Shown: one piece after another, positions 31,686-42,157 of the stretch
How the letters are laid out: the number at the start of each line of letters is the position of its first letter
Numbering within the stretch: the first letter of the stretch is position 1
From: an uncultured Eubacteriales bacterium
GTDB lineage: Bacteria; Bacillota; Clostridia; Oscillospirales; CAG-272
Assembly: GCA_905187695.1 (NCBI GenBank)
Contig: CAJJIY010000008.1
Span: forward strand, 1-55,571
Length of the DNA stretch: 55,571 nucleotides
Direction: 5' to 3'
The notes under the pieces: generated by a model
The model's input: only the letters and a program-made list of their open reading frames with translations
Told to the model about the DNA's origin: nothing
Database searches by the model: none
Made by a program: the position numbers and the translations under genes

Positions 31686-32531
31686 ATGGAAGAAAAGAGA
31701 AAGCGGCCGATGCGGGTCGCGTTCTTTGTTTGGATTTTCCTCATTTTGCTGTTGCTCGCGGGCATTTTCCTCATCGGTCTCCCCAAGGAGGCGCCGGAGG
31801 AGAGCATTACCGAGGTCATGCGGGACGGCGTGCTTCATGAGGGGAATCGGATGAATCTTTTTGGCCTTACAGTCAATCCGGGTCTCATTTCGGCCTTTGT
31901 GGTGACGGGGATTCTTCTTTTGGTGGCGCTTCTTTTGCGGATTTTCTTTATTCCGCGCATGAAAGAGATCCCCGGAAGGTTCCAGTGCCTGCTGGAGGGT
32001 GCGGTCGGGCTTTTTTCGGGACAGGCCCGCGGAGCCGCTCCCCGGCGTTCCGGTTTTTTGGGGGCGTATCTTTTTTCGGTCGGCAGTTATATTTTTCTCA
32101 GCACCCTGTTTGAATTGTTCGGTATTCAGGCCGTTACCACTGCGGGGCGTTCGGTGTCATTGCCCGCTCCGATCTCGGATATCAACGGCGCGCTGGCCAT
32201 CGGCTGTCTGTCTTTCCTGGTGATTCTGGGTGCGGGTATTTTTTACAACGGCGTGCGCGGGGGACTGGGGGTCGTCAAGGATATTTCGCTCCCGGTATCC
32301 ATGAGTTTCCGGCTTTTCGGCGCGCTCCTTTCCGGGCTTCTGGTCACAGAGCTGGTCTATTACTATACAGCGCTGTCCTTTGTGGTGCCGGTGCTGGTAG
32401 GGGTGCTTTTCACCCTTTTGCATGCGGTCATTCAGACCTATGTGCTGACCACATTGGTTTCGATTTTTTACGGCGAAGCTTCCGAACCCCGGGCGGGAAA
32501 GCATCCGGCCGGTGATGGCTCTCATTCCTGA
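31686..32531 (+). CDS. atpB: F-type ATPase subunit a (divergent)
   Basis: Membrane stator of the Fo motor, 281 residues with five to six hydrophobic segments. The essential arginine is R209 in SMSFRLFGALLSG, and Q250 in LLHAVIQTYVLTTL matches the conserved glutamine of the last helix. Compared with the usual LRLFGN..AGE pattern, the Asn and the helix Glu are replaced here (LFGALLSGLL), so the protein is divergent. It is the first gene of an operon in the order a-c-b-alpha-gamma-beta-epsilon. GTGATTAAAAATA precedes the ATG, so the ribosome-binding site is weak. Confidence 0.88.
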   Translation: MEEKRKRPMRVAFFVWIFLILLLLAGIFLIGLPKEAPEESITEVMRDGVLHEGNRMNLFGLTVNPGLISAFVVTGILLLVALLLRIFFIPRMKEIPGRFQCLLEGAVGLFSGQARGAAPRRSGFLGAYLFSVGSYIFLSTLFELFGIQAVTTAGRSVSLPAPISDINGALAIGCLSFLVILGAGIFYNGVRGGLGVVKDISLPVSMSFRLFGALLSGLLVTELVYYYTALSFVVPVLVGVLFTLLHAVIQTYVLTTLVSIFYGEASEPRAGKHPAGDGSHS

Positions 32532-32576
32532 AACAAATAAATTTATACAAACTTACAGAAAAGAAGGTATCTGAAC

Positions 32577-32954
32577 ATGAAAAGCATGAAATTTCTCTCT
32601 TTACTCGTCGCCCTGCTCCTTTGCTTTATGACGGTTCTTGCGCTGACCGTATCGGCTGATGAAGCGCCTGCCGGGGAGACTCCTGCCGCTTCCGCTTCCG
32701 AAAGCACCGTTGAAGAAACCAAAGATCAGACCAAGGCCATCAAAGCCATTGCCGCCAGTGCCGCCGTCGGTGCCGTGGCTGTGGCCGCCGCGCTCGGCAT
32801 GGCCGCCGTCATCCGTAAGACTGCCGAGAGCATGGCACGCCAGCCCGAGGCGGCCGGCAAGCTGAACTCGGCCATGATGTTGGGTCTGGTCTTCCTTGAG
32901 ACCGTGGTTATTTATGCGCTGATCGTGGCGATTCTTGTCATCTTCGTACTCTGA
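32577..32954 (+). CDS. atpE: F-type ATPase subunit c with N-terminal leader
   Basis: Rotor-ring subunit. The two-helix hairpin occupies residues ~52-125, with the polar loop ESMARQPEA (84-92) and ion-binding E108 in VFLETVVIYALIV. The usual c subunit has 70-90 residues; this one has 125 because of a ~50-residue N-terminal addition: a signal-peptide-like stretch (FLSLLVALLLCFMTVLALTVSA, possible cleavage after A27) and an acidic Ala/Glu/Ser/Thr-rich segment. The first-helix position that holds Gln in Na+-type c subunits is M75 here. AGAAGG precedes the ATG. Confidence 0.92.
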   Translation: MKSMKFLSLLVALLLCFMTVLALTVSADEAPAGETPAASASESTVEETKDQTKAIKAIAASAAVGAVAVAAALGMAAVIRKTAESMARQPEAAGKLNSAMMLGLVFLETVVIYALIVAILVIFVL

Positions 32955-32967
32955 GAGGGCACTTTCC

Positions 32968-33476
32968 ATGCCGTTGAATATAGATTTTTTACAGGTGCTT
33001 TTGCATCTGCTCAACTTCGTCATTCTGGCGGGCGGTCTCACTTTTCTCGTGTATCGGCCGGTGCTTCGCTTTATTGACGAACGCCGTGAACGGATTGAAA
33101 AAGCGGAAAAGAAAAACGCAGAGAACGCCAAAGAGAACGAAGCGTTACGCGCCGAATACGAAGAAAAACTGAGCGCGGCCGGAAAAGAGGCCGCCGAGCT
33201 TTCCGAGCGCGCCGGGAAGGAGGCCGCGGCCGCCGGGGCCGAGACGATCCGCCGCGCCGAGGAAAAGGCCGCTGATATCATCCGCGTTGCCGAGGCCGAG
33301 GCTGAAGAACGCAAAAAGCACATTCTTGATTCGGCACAGACCGAGATCGGGGAATTGGTGGTTTCGGCCACACAGAAACTGCTTTCCGGCACCGTCACGC
33401 CAGAGCGCAACACCGCGCTTTACGATGAGTTTGTCCGTTTGGCGGACACGGTCGTGAAAGCGGAAAGAGAGCACAA

Positions 33477-33480
<4 letters not shown>
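32968..33480 (+). CDS. atpF: F-type ATPase subunit b
   Basis: A 170-residue peripheral stalk protein. One N-terminal membrane helix (residues ~8-29, FLQVLLHLLNFVILAGGL) is followed by the conserved YRPVLRFIDERRERI and a long charged coiled coil rich in Ala, Glu and Lys. The start at 32968 (MPLNIDF) is preferred because GAGAGG lies upstream and it matches family N termini. Length is normal and there is no fused delta domain at its C terminus. Its stop overlaps the next start by 4 bp. Confidence 0.93.
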
Positions 33481-35339
<1,859 letters not shown>

Positions 35340-35375
35340 AGAAATTAAAGAAAAAACAGGGAAGGAGGAAGAAAA

Positions 35376-36344
35376 ATGCCCGGTGTCAGTGAGATCAGAG
35401 CGCGCATGGCCGGTATTGCCGAGACCAGTAAGATTACCAACGCAATGTATATGATCTCTTCGGTCAAAATGCGCAGGGCCCTGCGTGAAGTGGCGGGGAC
35501 AAAGCCCTATTTCGGGGCGCTCAAAGAAACCATCAGCGAGCTCTTCCGTTACCTTCCCGAAACCTCCAACCGCTATTTCCGCGTGCCCGAACCCGCTCCG
35601 GGGGGACACCTGCGGCACGGTATTTTACTGGTCACTTCCGACAAAGGGCTTTCGGGCAGTTATAACCGCACGGCGATCCATGTGGCGGAGGACTATATGA
35701 AAAAGCATCCGGAGACCGTGCTTTTCATCATCGGCGAGTACGGGCGGCAGTATTTTGCCCGCCGCGGCATTCCTTTCGCGCCGGAATTCTGTTATCCGGC
35801 GGCCTTCCCGACGGTTTCGCAGGCCCGGCACATCTGTGTGGATCTGCTGGAGGAATACGACCGGAAGGCGTTGGATGAAATCAATATCATCTATACCGAC
35901 TATCACAGCGGCCGTCCGAGCGAATGTAAGCGGAACTGCCTCCTGCCGCTCTCACGCAGCCGTTTCGCGTCAACCGGACGCGAAAGCGAACCGGGCGTCA
36001 AAGAATTTCTGCCGGATCCCGACACGGTGCTTTCGGGCATTGTTCCCAGCTATCTGACGGGATTTATCTACAGTTCTCTGGTGGACAGTTATTGCAGTGA
36101 GCAGGAGGCGCGGATGAGCGCCATGAGCACTGCCGGGAAAAACGCCGATGAAATGCTCCGCAAACTGAAGATTCAGTATAACAGTCTGCGTCAGGCCGGC
36201 ATCACCCGCGAAATGATTGAGATCAGTTCGGGGGCGCGGGCGCTGAAAAAGCGCGCAGGTCGGTCCGTCAGCGGAGCTTCCGCCGAACAAGAACAAACAA
36301 AAAACACCCCCTTACCGGGTGTGGAAAGGGAAGAAAATGTCTGA
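35376..36344 (+). CDS. atpG: F-type ATPase subunit gamma
   Basis: Central shaft subunit, 322 residues. The N-terminal helix EIRARMAGIAETSKITNAMYMISSVKMRRA and the C-terminal helix (MSTAGKNADEMLRKLKIQYNSLRQAGITREMIEI, split by known turn) form the coiled-coil shaft, with the Rossmann-like middle starting LLVTSDKGLSGSYN. It is longer than the usual ~285 residues because of an ~30-residue polar tail after KKRAGRS. GGAGG precedes the ATG; the last 8 bp overlap atpD. Confidence 0.95.
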   Translation: MPGVSEIRARMAGIAETSKITNAMYMISSVKMRRALREVAGTKPYFGALKETISELFRYLPETSNRYFRVPEPAPGGHLRHGILLVTSDKGLSGSYNRTAIHVAEDYMKKHPETVLFIIGEYGRQYFARRGIPFAPEFCYPAAFPTVSQARHICVDLLEEYDRKALDEINIIYTDYHSGRPSECKRNCLLPLSRSRFASTGRESEPGVKEFLPDPDTVLSGIVPSYLTGFIYSSLVDSYCSEQEARMSAMSTAGKNADEMLRKLKIQYNSLRQAGITREMIEISSGARALKKRAGRSVSGASAEQEQTKNTPLPGVEREENV

Positions 36345-37743
36345 ACAAAACGAACTTCAAAAGGGTCATGTAGTCGCGGTCAGCGGGCCGGTGATTGATG
36401 TTTCCTTTCCGCACGGCACACTGCCGCACATCCGGGAAGAACTGTTTTTGACCGTGGAAAACGAGCGCCGCGTCATGGAGGTGGCCAAACATCTGCAGGG
36501 CGATCTGGTGCGTTGCATTATGCTGGGCGCCAGCGAAGGAATTTCGCGCGGTATGGAAGTGACGGCCTGTGGACATCCCATCCGTGTACCGGTGGGTGAA
36601 CGGGTACTGGGGCGGCTTTTCAATGTGTTGGGAGATCCGATGGACGGCGGCGAACCCTTCCCGCAAGACACCCGGCGGGAGAGCATATATCGCTCTGCTC
36701 CCGGTTTTGCCGAGAGACGCAATACCGAGGAAATTCTGGAGACCGGCATTAAGGTGATTGATCTGCTTGCCCCTTATGCCAAGGGTGGCAAGATCGGCCT
36801 TTTCGGTGGCGCGGGCGTGGGCAAGACCGTGCTCATTCAGGAACTGATCCACAACATCGCCACCGAACACGGCGGTTATTCGGTTTTCACCGGTGTGGGC
36901 GAGCGGAGCCGGGAAGGCAGTGACCTCTATCTTGAAATGAAGGAAAGCGGCGTTCTGTCCAAAACCGCACTGGTCTTCGGCCAGATGAACGAAGCGCCCG
37001 GCGTGCGGATGCGTGTGGCGCTCACCGGGCTTACCATGGCCGAACATTTCCGGGATGAATGCCACAAAGATGTGCTCCTTTTCATTGATAACATTTTCCG
37101 CTTTGTGCAGGCCGGCAGCGAGGTTTCCACTTTGCTTGGACGGATGCCGTCGGCTGCCGGCTATCAGCCGACGCTGGCGGGCGATCTCGGCGAACTGGAG
37201 GAGCGCATTGCCTCTACCGGAAACGGATCCGTCACCTCCGTACAGGCGGTTTATGTCCCGGCCGACGACCTCACGGATCCCGCGCCGGCCACCACTTTTT
37301 CGCATCTGGATGCCACCACGGTGCTCAGCCGGCAGATTGCCGAGGAGGGAATTTATCCCGCCGTCGATCCGCTGGCCTCCGCCTCCCGGATGCTGGAGCC
37401 CGATATTGTGGGCGCGGAGCATTACCGCGTGGCGCGTGCGGTGGAGGAAGTGCTGGAGCATTACCGCGAGCTGCGCGATATCATTGCCATTCTCGGCATG
37501 GACGAATTGGGCGAAGAGGACCGCGTCGCGGTCTACCGCGCCCGGAAGATTCAGCGTTTTCTTTCCCAGCCGTTCAGTGTGGCCGAAAAGTTCACAGGCA
37601 CCCCGGGCGTATATGTGCCGCTTTCCGAAACGGTACGCGGTTTCTCGGCCATTCTCGGCGGAGAGCTGGATAACTGTCCCGAGTCCGCCTTTTTCCAGGT
37701 GGGCACGGTGGACGATGTGTGGCGCAAAGCCAAAAATCTTTAA
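36337..37743 (+). CDS. atpD: F-type ATPase catalytic subunit beta
   Basis: The catalytic subunit, 468 residues, normal length. Walker A loop GGAGVGKT, the following VFTGVGERSREG, the ALTGLTMAEHFRD segment and the highly conserved FIDNIFRFVQAGSEVS and ATTVLSRQIAE blocks are present, with a GELDNCPESAFFQVG C-terminal block. ATG 36337 follows AAAGGGAAG and gives a family-like start (MSEQNELQKGHVVAVSGPV); it overlaps the end of atpG by 8 bp. Confidence 0.98.
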   Translation: MSEQNELQKGHVVAVSGPVIDVSFPHGTLPHIREELFLTVENERRVMEVAKHLQGDLVRCIMLGASEGISRGMEVTACGHPIRVPVGERVLGRLFNVLGDPMDGGEPFPQDTRRESIYRSAPGFAERRNTEEILETGIKVIDLLAPYAKGGKIGLFGGAGVGKTVLIQELIHNIATEHGGYSVFTGVGERSREGSDLYLEMKESGVLSKTALVFGQMNEAPGVRMRVALTGLTMAEHFRDECHKDVLLFIDNIFRFVQAGSEVSTLLGRMPSAAGYQPTLAGDLGELEERIASTGNGSVTSVQAVYVPADDLTDPAPATTFSHLDATTVLSRQIAEEGIYPAVDPLASASRMLEPDIVGAEHYRVARAVEEVLEHYRELRDIIAILGMDELGEEDRVAVYRARKIQRFLSQPFSVAEKFTGTPGVYVPLSETVRGFSAILGGELDNCPESAFFQVGTVDDVWRKAKNL

Positions 37744-37784
37744 AAACGACCCTTTGCGGGACTCAAACGAAAGGAGAGCACGAT

Positions 37785-38213
37785 ATGAAAGAATTCCGTC
37801 TTGAAATTCTCACGCCGGAGCGCGCTTTTTATGTCGGCCCCTGCCTTTCGTTGGTGTTACCGGTCTCGGACGGGCAGATGGGCATTCAGGCCGGCCGTGC
37901 GCCGCTGTGTGCCGCCATTGAAGACGGACAGGTGCGCTTTACCCTGCCGGACGGCGAGGTGAAAATCGCCGCCGTCACCAAGGGCATTATCAATGTTACC
38001 CCCACGCTCGTGCGTATGCTGTGCGAAACGGCATTGCGGCCGGAGGAGATTGATACTGCACGCGAACAGGAGCGTCTGCTTGCCGCCACCCGCGCCCAGC
38101 GCGAAAAGCAGTCGCACAAGGAATATCTCCTGTCCCAGCTGGCTATTGAAAAGGCTATTCATCGGTTGCAGGTGGCTCATTCTTTCTCACCTGAAACACA
38201 AAAGGAAAAATAA
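37785..38213 (+). CDS. atpC: F-type ATPase subunit epsilon
   Basis: Shaft and inhibitory subunit, 142 residues. The N-terminal beta sandwich (FRLEILTPERAFYVGPCLSL, GQMGIQAGRAPL) is followed by a helical C-terminal region (IDTAREQERLLAATRAQREKQ). AAAGGAGAG lies 7 nt before the ATG. It is the last gene of the operon; a strong terminator overlaps its stop codon region. Confidence 0.93.
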   Translation: MKEFRLEILTPERAFYVGPCLSLVLPVSDGQMGIQAGRAPLCAAIEDGQVRFTLPDGEVKIAAVTKGIINVTPTLVRMLCETALRPEEIDTAREQERLLAATRAQREKQSHKEYLLSQLAIEKAIHRLQVAHSFSPETQKEK

Positions 38214-38248
38214 AGGAAAGCCCGGTGCATCGCACCGGGCTTTCCTTT
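38212..38248. terminator. Bidirectional terminator after the F-type ATPase operon
   Basis: A 17-bp perfect stem (38212-38228 with 38232-38248; core GCCCGGTGC/GCACCGGGC), loop ATC. It begins inside the atpC stop codon region and also serves the converging ABC exporter operon. Confidence 0.92.
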
Positions 38249-38265
38249 TGAGTTTTGGATATTTT

Positions 38266-39885
38266 TTATTTTCGTCCCCTGTCGATCAGAATAGGAGATA
38301 GGCAAAGGGTAACGGCCGTGAGACCCAGATTCAAAAGGAGGGTCAGCAGGAGGAAAACCGGCATTTTCCCGAAAGTATAACCGAAAAAGAGCAGCAGTGC
38401 GTCCGGCACCAGTCCGAAATAAAGGAAGAAAATGCTCACCATACCTTTCAGATTCTGCGAAATGCCGGTGGGCAACAGCAGGTGAATCAGCAATCCCACG
38501 CTGTCCGAAAGAGCGCTGACCGACAAGAGCATCAGGAGCGCAAGCGGGAAGGCCCACAGCGCCGGCCGCACAAGCAGCGCGCAAAGAAGGAGCGCTGGCG
38601 CGGCGTCCATTGCCACGCAGAGCATTCCGCCCGAAAAGGAATAAAAAATTTTGGCAAGAGAGGCATCCGGCACCAGGAAAAAGAGCGATTCCGCACCAAG
38701 GTCCTCCCGGACAGGACTGCCCAGCGCCCGGTAAAAGGCCATGGCCGAAAGCACAAGGGAGACCACGAAAAAGGCGGGCGAAGGATCATCCGAGCGCAAA
38801 AAGAGCACGGAGAGGATCAACGAAACGGCCAGATAGGTCTCGGAGGTTTTGGTAAAAATCCGCAAATGAGCAAACCGAAAACGGTTATACAGCGTTTTAA
38901 AGAAGAAGATCGAGGCACCCTGCCCGTGATGAAGGCCGTCCCGCTTCATTTTGTCATTGCGTTCCTTTCTGCGCCGCACGGCCGTTTGTTCGGCTGCGGC
39001 CGCCGTTCTTTCGGCCAATTCTTCGGCGTGGAGCATGGCGTCCTCGTAAAAATCAGCCTTGACGCGATAGGCCGAAAACAGCAGTAAAGGAAAGCAAAGC
39101 ACCAAAATTCCGAAGAAGAAGAGCGCGCGCAACACTTCGCCGCCGGCCGCCGCGCCAACCGCGCCCTTCAGCCAACCGGCAATCGGCAGAAAGTAAACAG
39201 CCGGTTCGTCAAGGAAGGAGAGCGCCGCGCGCAGGGTGCTTTCTTCCGGTCGCGCGGTTCGGTAAAAGAGAAAACACAGCGCCAGCACACCCACAAGCGC
39301 AAAGGCTGTCGGATGCAGTGCGCGCCGCACCCGTTCATGCGTTCCGCACAATGTATAAAACAGAACGGAGAGCGCCTTGGAATAGCAAAGAAGCAATAAA
39401 AACGCAAAAACCATGGAAAGCGCCGCTCCCACCCCAAATGCCCTTGAGAGCGTTGGTACCTGGGCAAGCAAATAGATGCCGCCCGCAACGAACGCGGCCG
39501 TTTGCGCCATCAGCCGGAAGAAAAGCACGCTTTGCGGCCGGAGCGGAGAGGGGAATAGCAGGGAGACATCAGCCGGCAAAAAGAGTTTGCCGCCGCTCTT
39601 ATCAGCCGTTACAACCGAAAGAAGGAGCGAAAGAAAAGAGATGCTCACCGTGAGGGTTTCGGCCAGGCATATTTTTTCCTCAGCGGTCATTTCCACTTCC
39701 TCGGTCACTTCATCCGCGGGGTCATCCGGCTCGCCAGGCAGATCGGAAGTTATACTGCCAACCAAAACGCCAATAAGACCTCCAAAGAGCATACAGATCA
39801 GAATAAACGCCACTACCCAGGTGCGGCAGAGCTTTTTGATCTGATTTTTAAAGCTGTGCCACAGGTAATAAAAGGTCATTCGCAT
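38266..39885 (-). CDS. ABC exporter membrane protein (putative ABC_export family)
   Basis: A 539-residue protein with about 12 hydrophobic segments and a large loop. It starts MRMTFYYLWHSFKNQIKKL, typical of permeases paired with a single ATPase, and contains LPADVSLLFPSPLRPQSVLFFR, the conserved PxxVxFLFPxPx motif of the putative ABC exporter family. The ATG at 39885 is placed by GAGG at 7 nt and overlaps the end of the ATPase gene by 10 bp. The substrate is unknown; together with the adjacent ATPase it would form a full exporter. Confidence 0.85.
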   Translation of the reverse strand: MRMTFYYLWHSFKNQIKKLCRTWVVAFILICMLFGGLIGVLVGSITSDLPGEPDDPADEVTEEVEMTAEEKICLAETLTVSISFLSLLLSVVTADKSGGKLFLPADVSLLFPSPLRPQSVLFFRLMAQTAAFVAGGIYLLAQVPTLSRAFGVGAALSMVFAFLLLLCYSKALSVLFYTLCGTHERVRRALHPTAFALVGVLALCFLFYRTARPEESTLRAALSFLDEPAVYFLPIAGWLKGAVGAAAGGEVLRALFFFGILVLCFPLLLFSAYRVKADFYEDAMLHAEELAERTAAAAEQTAVRRRKERNDKMKRDGLHHGQGASIFFFKTLYNRFRFAHLRIFTKTSETYLAVSLILSVLFLRSDDPSPAFFVVSLVLSAMAFYRALGSPVREDLGAESLFFLVPDASLAKIFYSFSGGMLCVAMDAAPALLLCALLVRPALWAFPLALLMLLSVSALSDSVGLLIHLLLPTGISQNLKGMVSIFFLYFGLVPDALLLFFGYTFGKMPVFLLLTLLLNLGLTAVTLCLSPILIDRGRK

Positions 39886-40613
39886 GGCGTGACCTCGCTG
39901 CTTGTTTGCATCGGCGTTTCCTGTTCGGTAATGGCAAAAAAGAGTTTTTCCAGGGTCAGCCCATCGGCCGAGAGCTGCTCTTTGGTGACATCGGCGCGCA
40001 ACTGTCCTTTTTGCATAATGAGCGTCCGGTCCCAGAGCATATCCACACTGTCGATCATGTGGGTGGAGACCAGTACGGTTCCGCCCGTTGCGCGGATCTC
40101 CTCCATCACGCTTTTCAGTTCCTTGATGGCGTGCGGATCCAGGCCGATCATCGGTTCGTCCATCAAAACCAGACGCGGCCGGGTCAGAAGGCCAAGACAA
40201 AGGTTCAGCTTCTGCTGCATACCTTTGGAGAGCTCGTCACCGAATTTCTTCTTTTTGTCGGTCAGCTCAAAACGGTCAAGGAGACTGTCGGCCAGAGGGT
40301 GCCAGCTCTGTAAACGATAGGCGCGCGCCAAAAATTCCAGGTGCTCCATCACCGTGAGATTGGGGTAGAGGGCCGGAATTTCGGGCATATAGCCAAAGAG
40401 TCGTTTGGCCTCCGCACTCCGGTTCGGGAAGCCGCCCACACTCACTTCTCCCGAAAAACGAAGAAAGCCGACCACCGATTTAAGCAGGGTGCTTTTGCCC
40501 GCACCGTTGGGGCCCAGGAGCACGGTAATCGTGCCGGGGTCAAGTGAAAAGGAAATGTCGGCGCAGGCCGGGTTTTTGCCATAATATTTGGTCAGATGGG
40601 ATACGGTCAGCAT
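39876..40613 (-). CDS. ABC transporter ATP-binding protein
   Basis: A 245-residue ATPase of the exporter type: Walker A GPNGAGKS (residues 34-41), signature ELSKGMQQKLNL, Walker B LVLMDEP, and the His switch in VLVSTHMID. The order LSKGMQQK resembles ATPases of antimicrobial-peptide or multidrug exporters. It overlaps the permease gene by 10 bp and starts 16 bp after the rRNA methyltransferase gene, so the three genes form one operon. Confidence 0.93.
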   Translation of the reverse strand: MLTVSHLTKYYGKNPACADISFSLDPGTITVLLGPNGAGKSTLLKSVVGFLRFSGEVSVGGFPNRSAEAKRLFGYMPEIPALYPNLTVMEHLEFLARAYRLQSWHPLADSLLDRFELTDKKKKFGDELSKGMQQKLNLCLGLLTRPRLVLMDEPMIGLDPHAIKELKSVMEEIRATGGTVLVSTHMIDSVDMLWDRTLIMQKGQLRADVTKEQLSADGLTLEKLFFAITEQETPMQTSSEVTPCE

Positions 40614-40629
40614 AAAATTCTCCTTAAAA

Positions 40630-42012
40630 TCAAGATTGTCGCAGGCGAAGGCCTTTGGGATAGGCGTTTTTCAAACGGTTTCCCACCGCTCTGCCGCCGC
40701 CAAGCGGCGCGCCGCAAAGCAAAACAACCAGCGGGCCGTTTCCTTGCGGCGGCGGGGAAATTTCAATTTCCTCTCCGCAAAGAAAGGCGCAAAGCCGCGG
40801 GTCATCGCCTGTAAGCGGAAGCTGTCGCCGGAAAAGCCGCCCAAAGGCCGAGAAAAACTGGTGATGGGGCAATATTCTTCCTTTTTGGAGTTCTCCCACA
40901 CATACGCCGGCCGTCACAAGGCCGTCCGGCGGGAGCGGAAAATCAGGGGCAAGATAGAATTTGTCCCGGTAAAAGATCCGCCGTCCTTCGGGCATTTTCG
41001 TCAGTGCGTCGGATAAAAAATCTTCAAGAAGCGCGGCTTCCCGTCCGCCGGGGGCGCGGTAAGAATCTTTTTTTGGCAAAGATTTTGCCGTTTCATCCGG
41101 GTCACGGGCAAGGAGAGCCAGAAACTGTCCCTCTCCCGCGGCCAGATGCGGATAAAACCGACGGCAAAGGGGCAGACTTTCCGGGTGCTTTGCACCCGGA
41201 AAAACCAGGCCGTTTCCCGTCGCTGTCCGGATTTTTTCGGGAACAGGCCGGAGCGAAAAATCCGGATGTGCCGTAAGAAAATCATCCACGGTTTCTTCGT
41301 TTTCCTCCGGGGAAAAGGTGCAGGTGGAGTAAAGCAGATGTCCGCCGGGGGCGACCAGCCGGGCGGCCGCAGAGAGAATCTCCCGTTGGCGCTTCCGGCA
41401 AAGGTTGATGTTTTCTTCTTTCCATTCCGCTCCCGCCTGCGGATATTTCCGGAGCATCCCTTCGCCGGAGCAGGGCGCATCGCAAAGTACCAGATCAAAG
41501 ACCGCGCCGTAAAAGTCGGCCAGTGCCGCGGGGAAAAGATGGGTAACGACCGTGTTCGGGAAGCCCATCCGCTCCAGATTTCCCTGAAGCACACGGCAAC
41601 GCCCAAGGTCAATCTCATTGGAAAGGAGCACACCGCCCGCAGTCAGCCGGCCGGCCACGCCGATTGATTTTCCGCCCGGCGCGGCGCAAAGGTCCAGCAC
41701 CCGTTCTCCTCCGCGCAGGGGAAGCGCCTCGCTGACGCATCCGGCCGACGGGTCTTGCATATAAAACATTCCCGCGTGGTGTGCGGGCAGGCCGCCTACG
41801 GGGTCCGCCGGCGCGAAAAAGCAGTCGGTAAGAAAGGGTACGGGAGGCGCTTCAAAGGGCAGGAGCGGCAAGAGCGTTTCCTTTGTCGCTTTTCTGGGAT
41901 TCAGCCGGAGCCCCCGCACCGGCGCCTCGGTCAGCGCCCGGCAAAAGGCTGCGTATTCTTCGGCCGGGAGCAGGGCCTTCATGCGGGACAGAAACTTTTC
42001 CGGGATCATCAC
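40630..42012 (-). CDS. RsmF/RsmB-type rRNA m5C methyltransferase
   Basis: A 460-residue SAM-dependent RNA cytosine-5 methyltransferase. The SAM loop is LDLCAAPGGKS; motif IV with a catalytic cysteine is LCDAPCSGEGMLRK; motif VI cysteine is in LLYSTCTFSPEENE. The C terminus beyond ~300 (EGRRIFYRDKFYLAP and following) matches the RsmF-like extension, so 16S rRNA is the likely target. AAAGGAGG precedes the ATG. It is the promoter-proximal gene of the operon with the ABC exporter. Confidence 0.9.
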   Translation of the reverse strand: MMIPEKFLSRMKALLPAEEYAAFCRALTEAPVRGLRLNPRKATKETLLPLLPFEAPPVPFLTDCFFAPADPVGGLPAHHAGMFYMQDPSAGCVSEALPLRGGERVLDLCAAPGGKSIGVAGRLTAGGVLLSNEIDLGRCRVLQGNLERMGFPNTVVTHLFPAALADFYGAVFDLVLCDAPCSGEGMLRKYPQAGAEWKEENINLCRKRQREILSAAARLVAPGGHLLYSTCTFSPEENEETVDDFLTAHPDFSLRPVPEKIRTATGNGLVFPGAKHPESLPLCRRFYPHLAAGEGQFLALLARDPDETAKSLPKKDSYRAPGGREAALLEDFLSDALTKMPEGRRIFYRDKFYLAPDFPLPPDGLVTAGVCVGELQKGRILPHHQFFSAFGRLFRRQLPLTGDDPRLCAFLCGEEIEISPPPQGNGPLVVLLCGAPLGGGRAVGNRLKNAYPKGLRLRQS

Positions 42013-42037
42013 GCGCCTCCTTTGCAGAATTTCTTAC

Positions 42038-42067
42038 AGTATACCGCTTTTTCCGACCGCTTGTCAA
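42038..42067 (-). promoter_or_regulatory. Sigma-A promoter of the methyltransferase/ABC operon
   Basis: On the minus strand TTGACA (complement of 42062-42067), 18-bp spacer, TATACT (complement of 42038-42043). Confidence 0.75.
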
Positions 42068-42097
42068 GTTTACGGGCCGAATTCCCGCAAAAACTCT

Positions 42098-42125
42098 TTG
42101 CATTCCGGGAGAAAAGTGATATAAT
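42098..42125 (+). promoter_or_regulatory. Promoter (extended -10) of the asparaginase gene
   Basis: TTGCAT (42098-42103), 16-bp spacer, TGATATAAT with extended -10 (42117-42125). The ribosome-binding site lies in the small palindrome GGGGG-AA-CCCC just before the ATG, which could weaken initiation. Confidence 0.75.
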
Positions 42126-42157
42126 AAAAAAAGAAATCCAAAAGGGGGAACCCCGAG

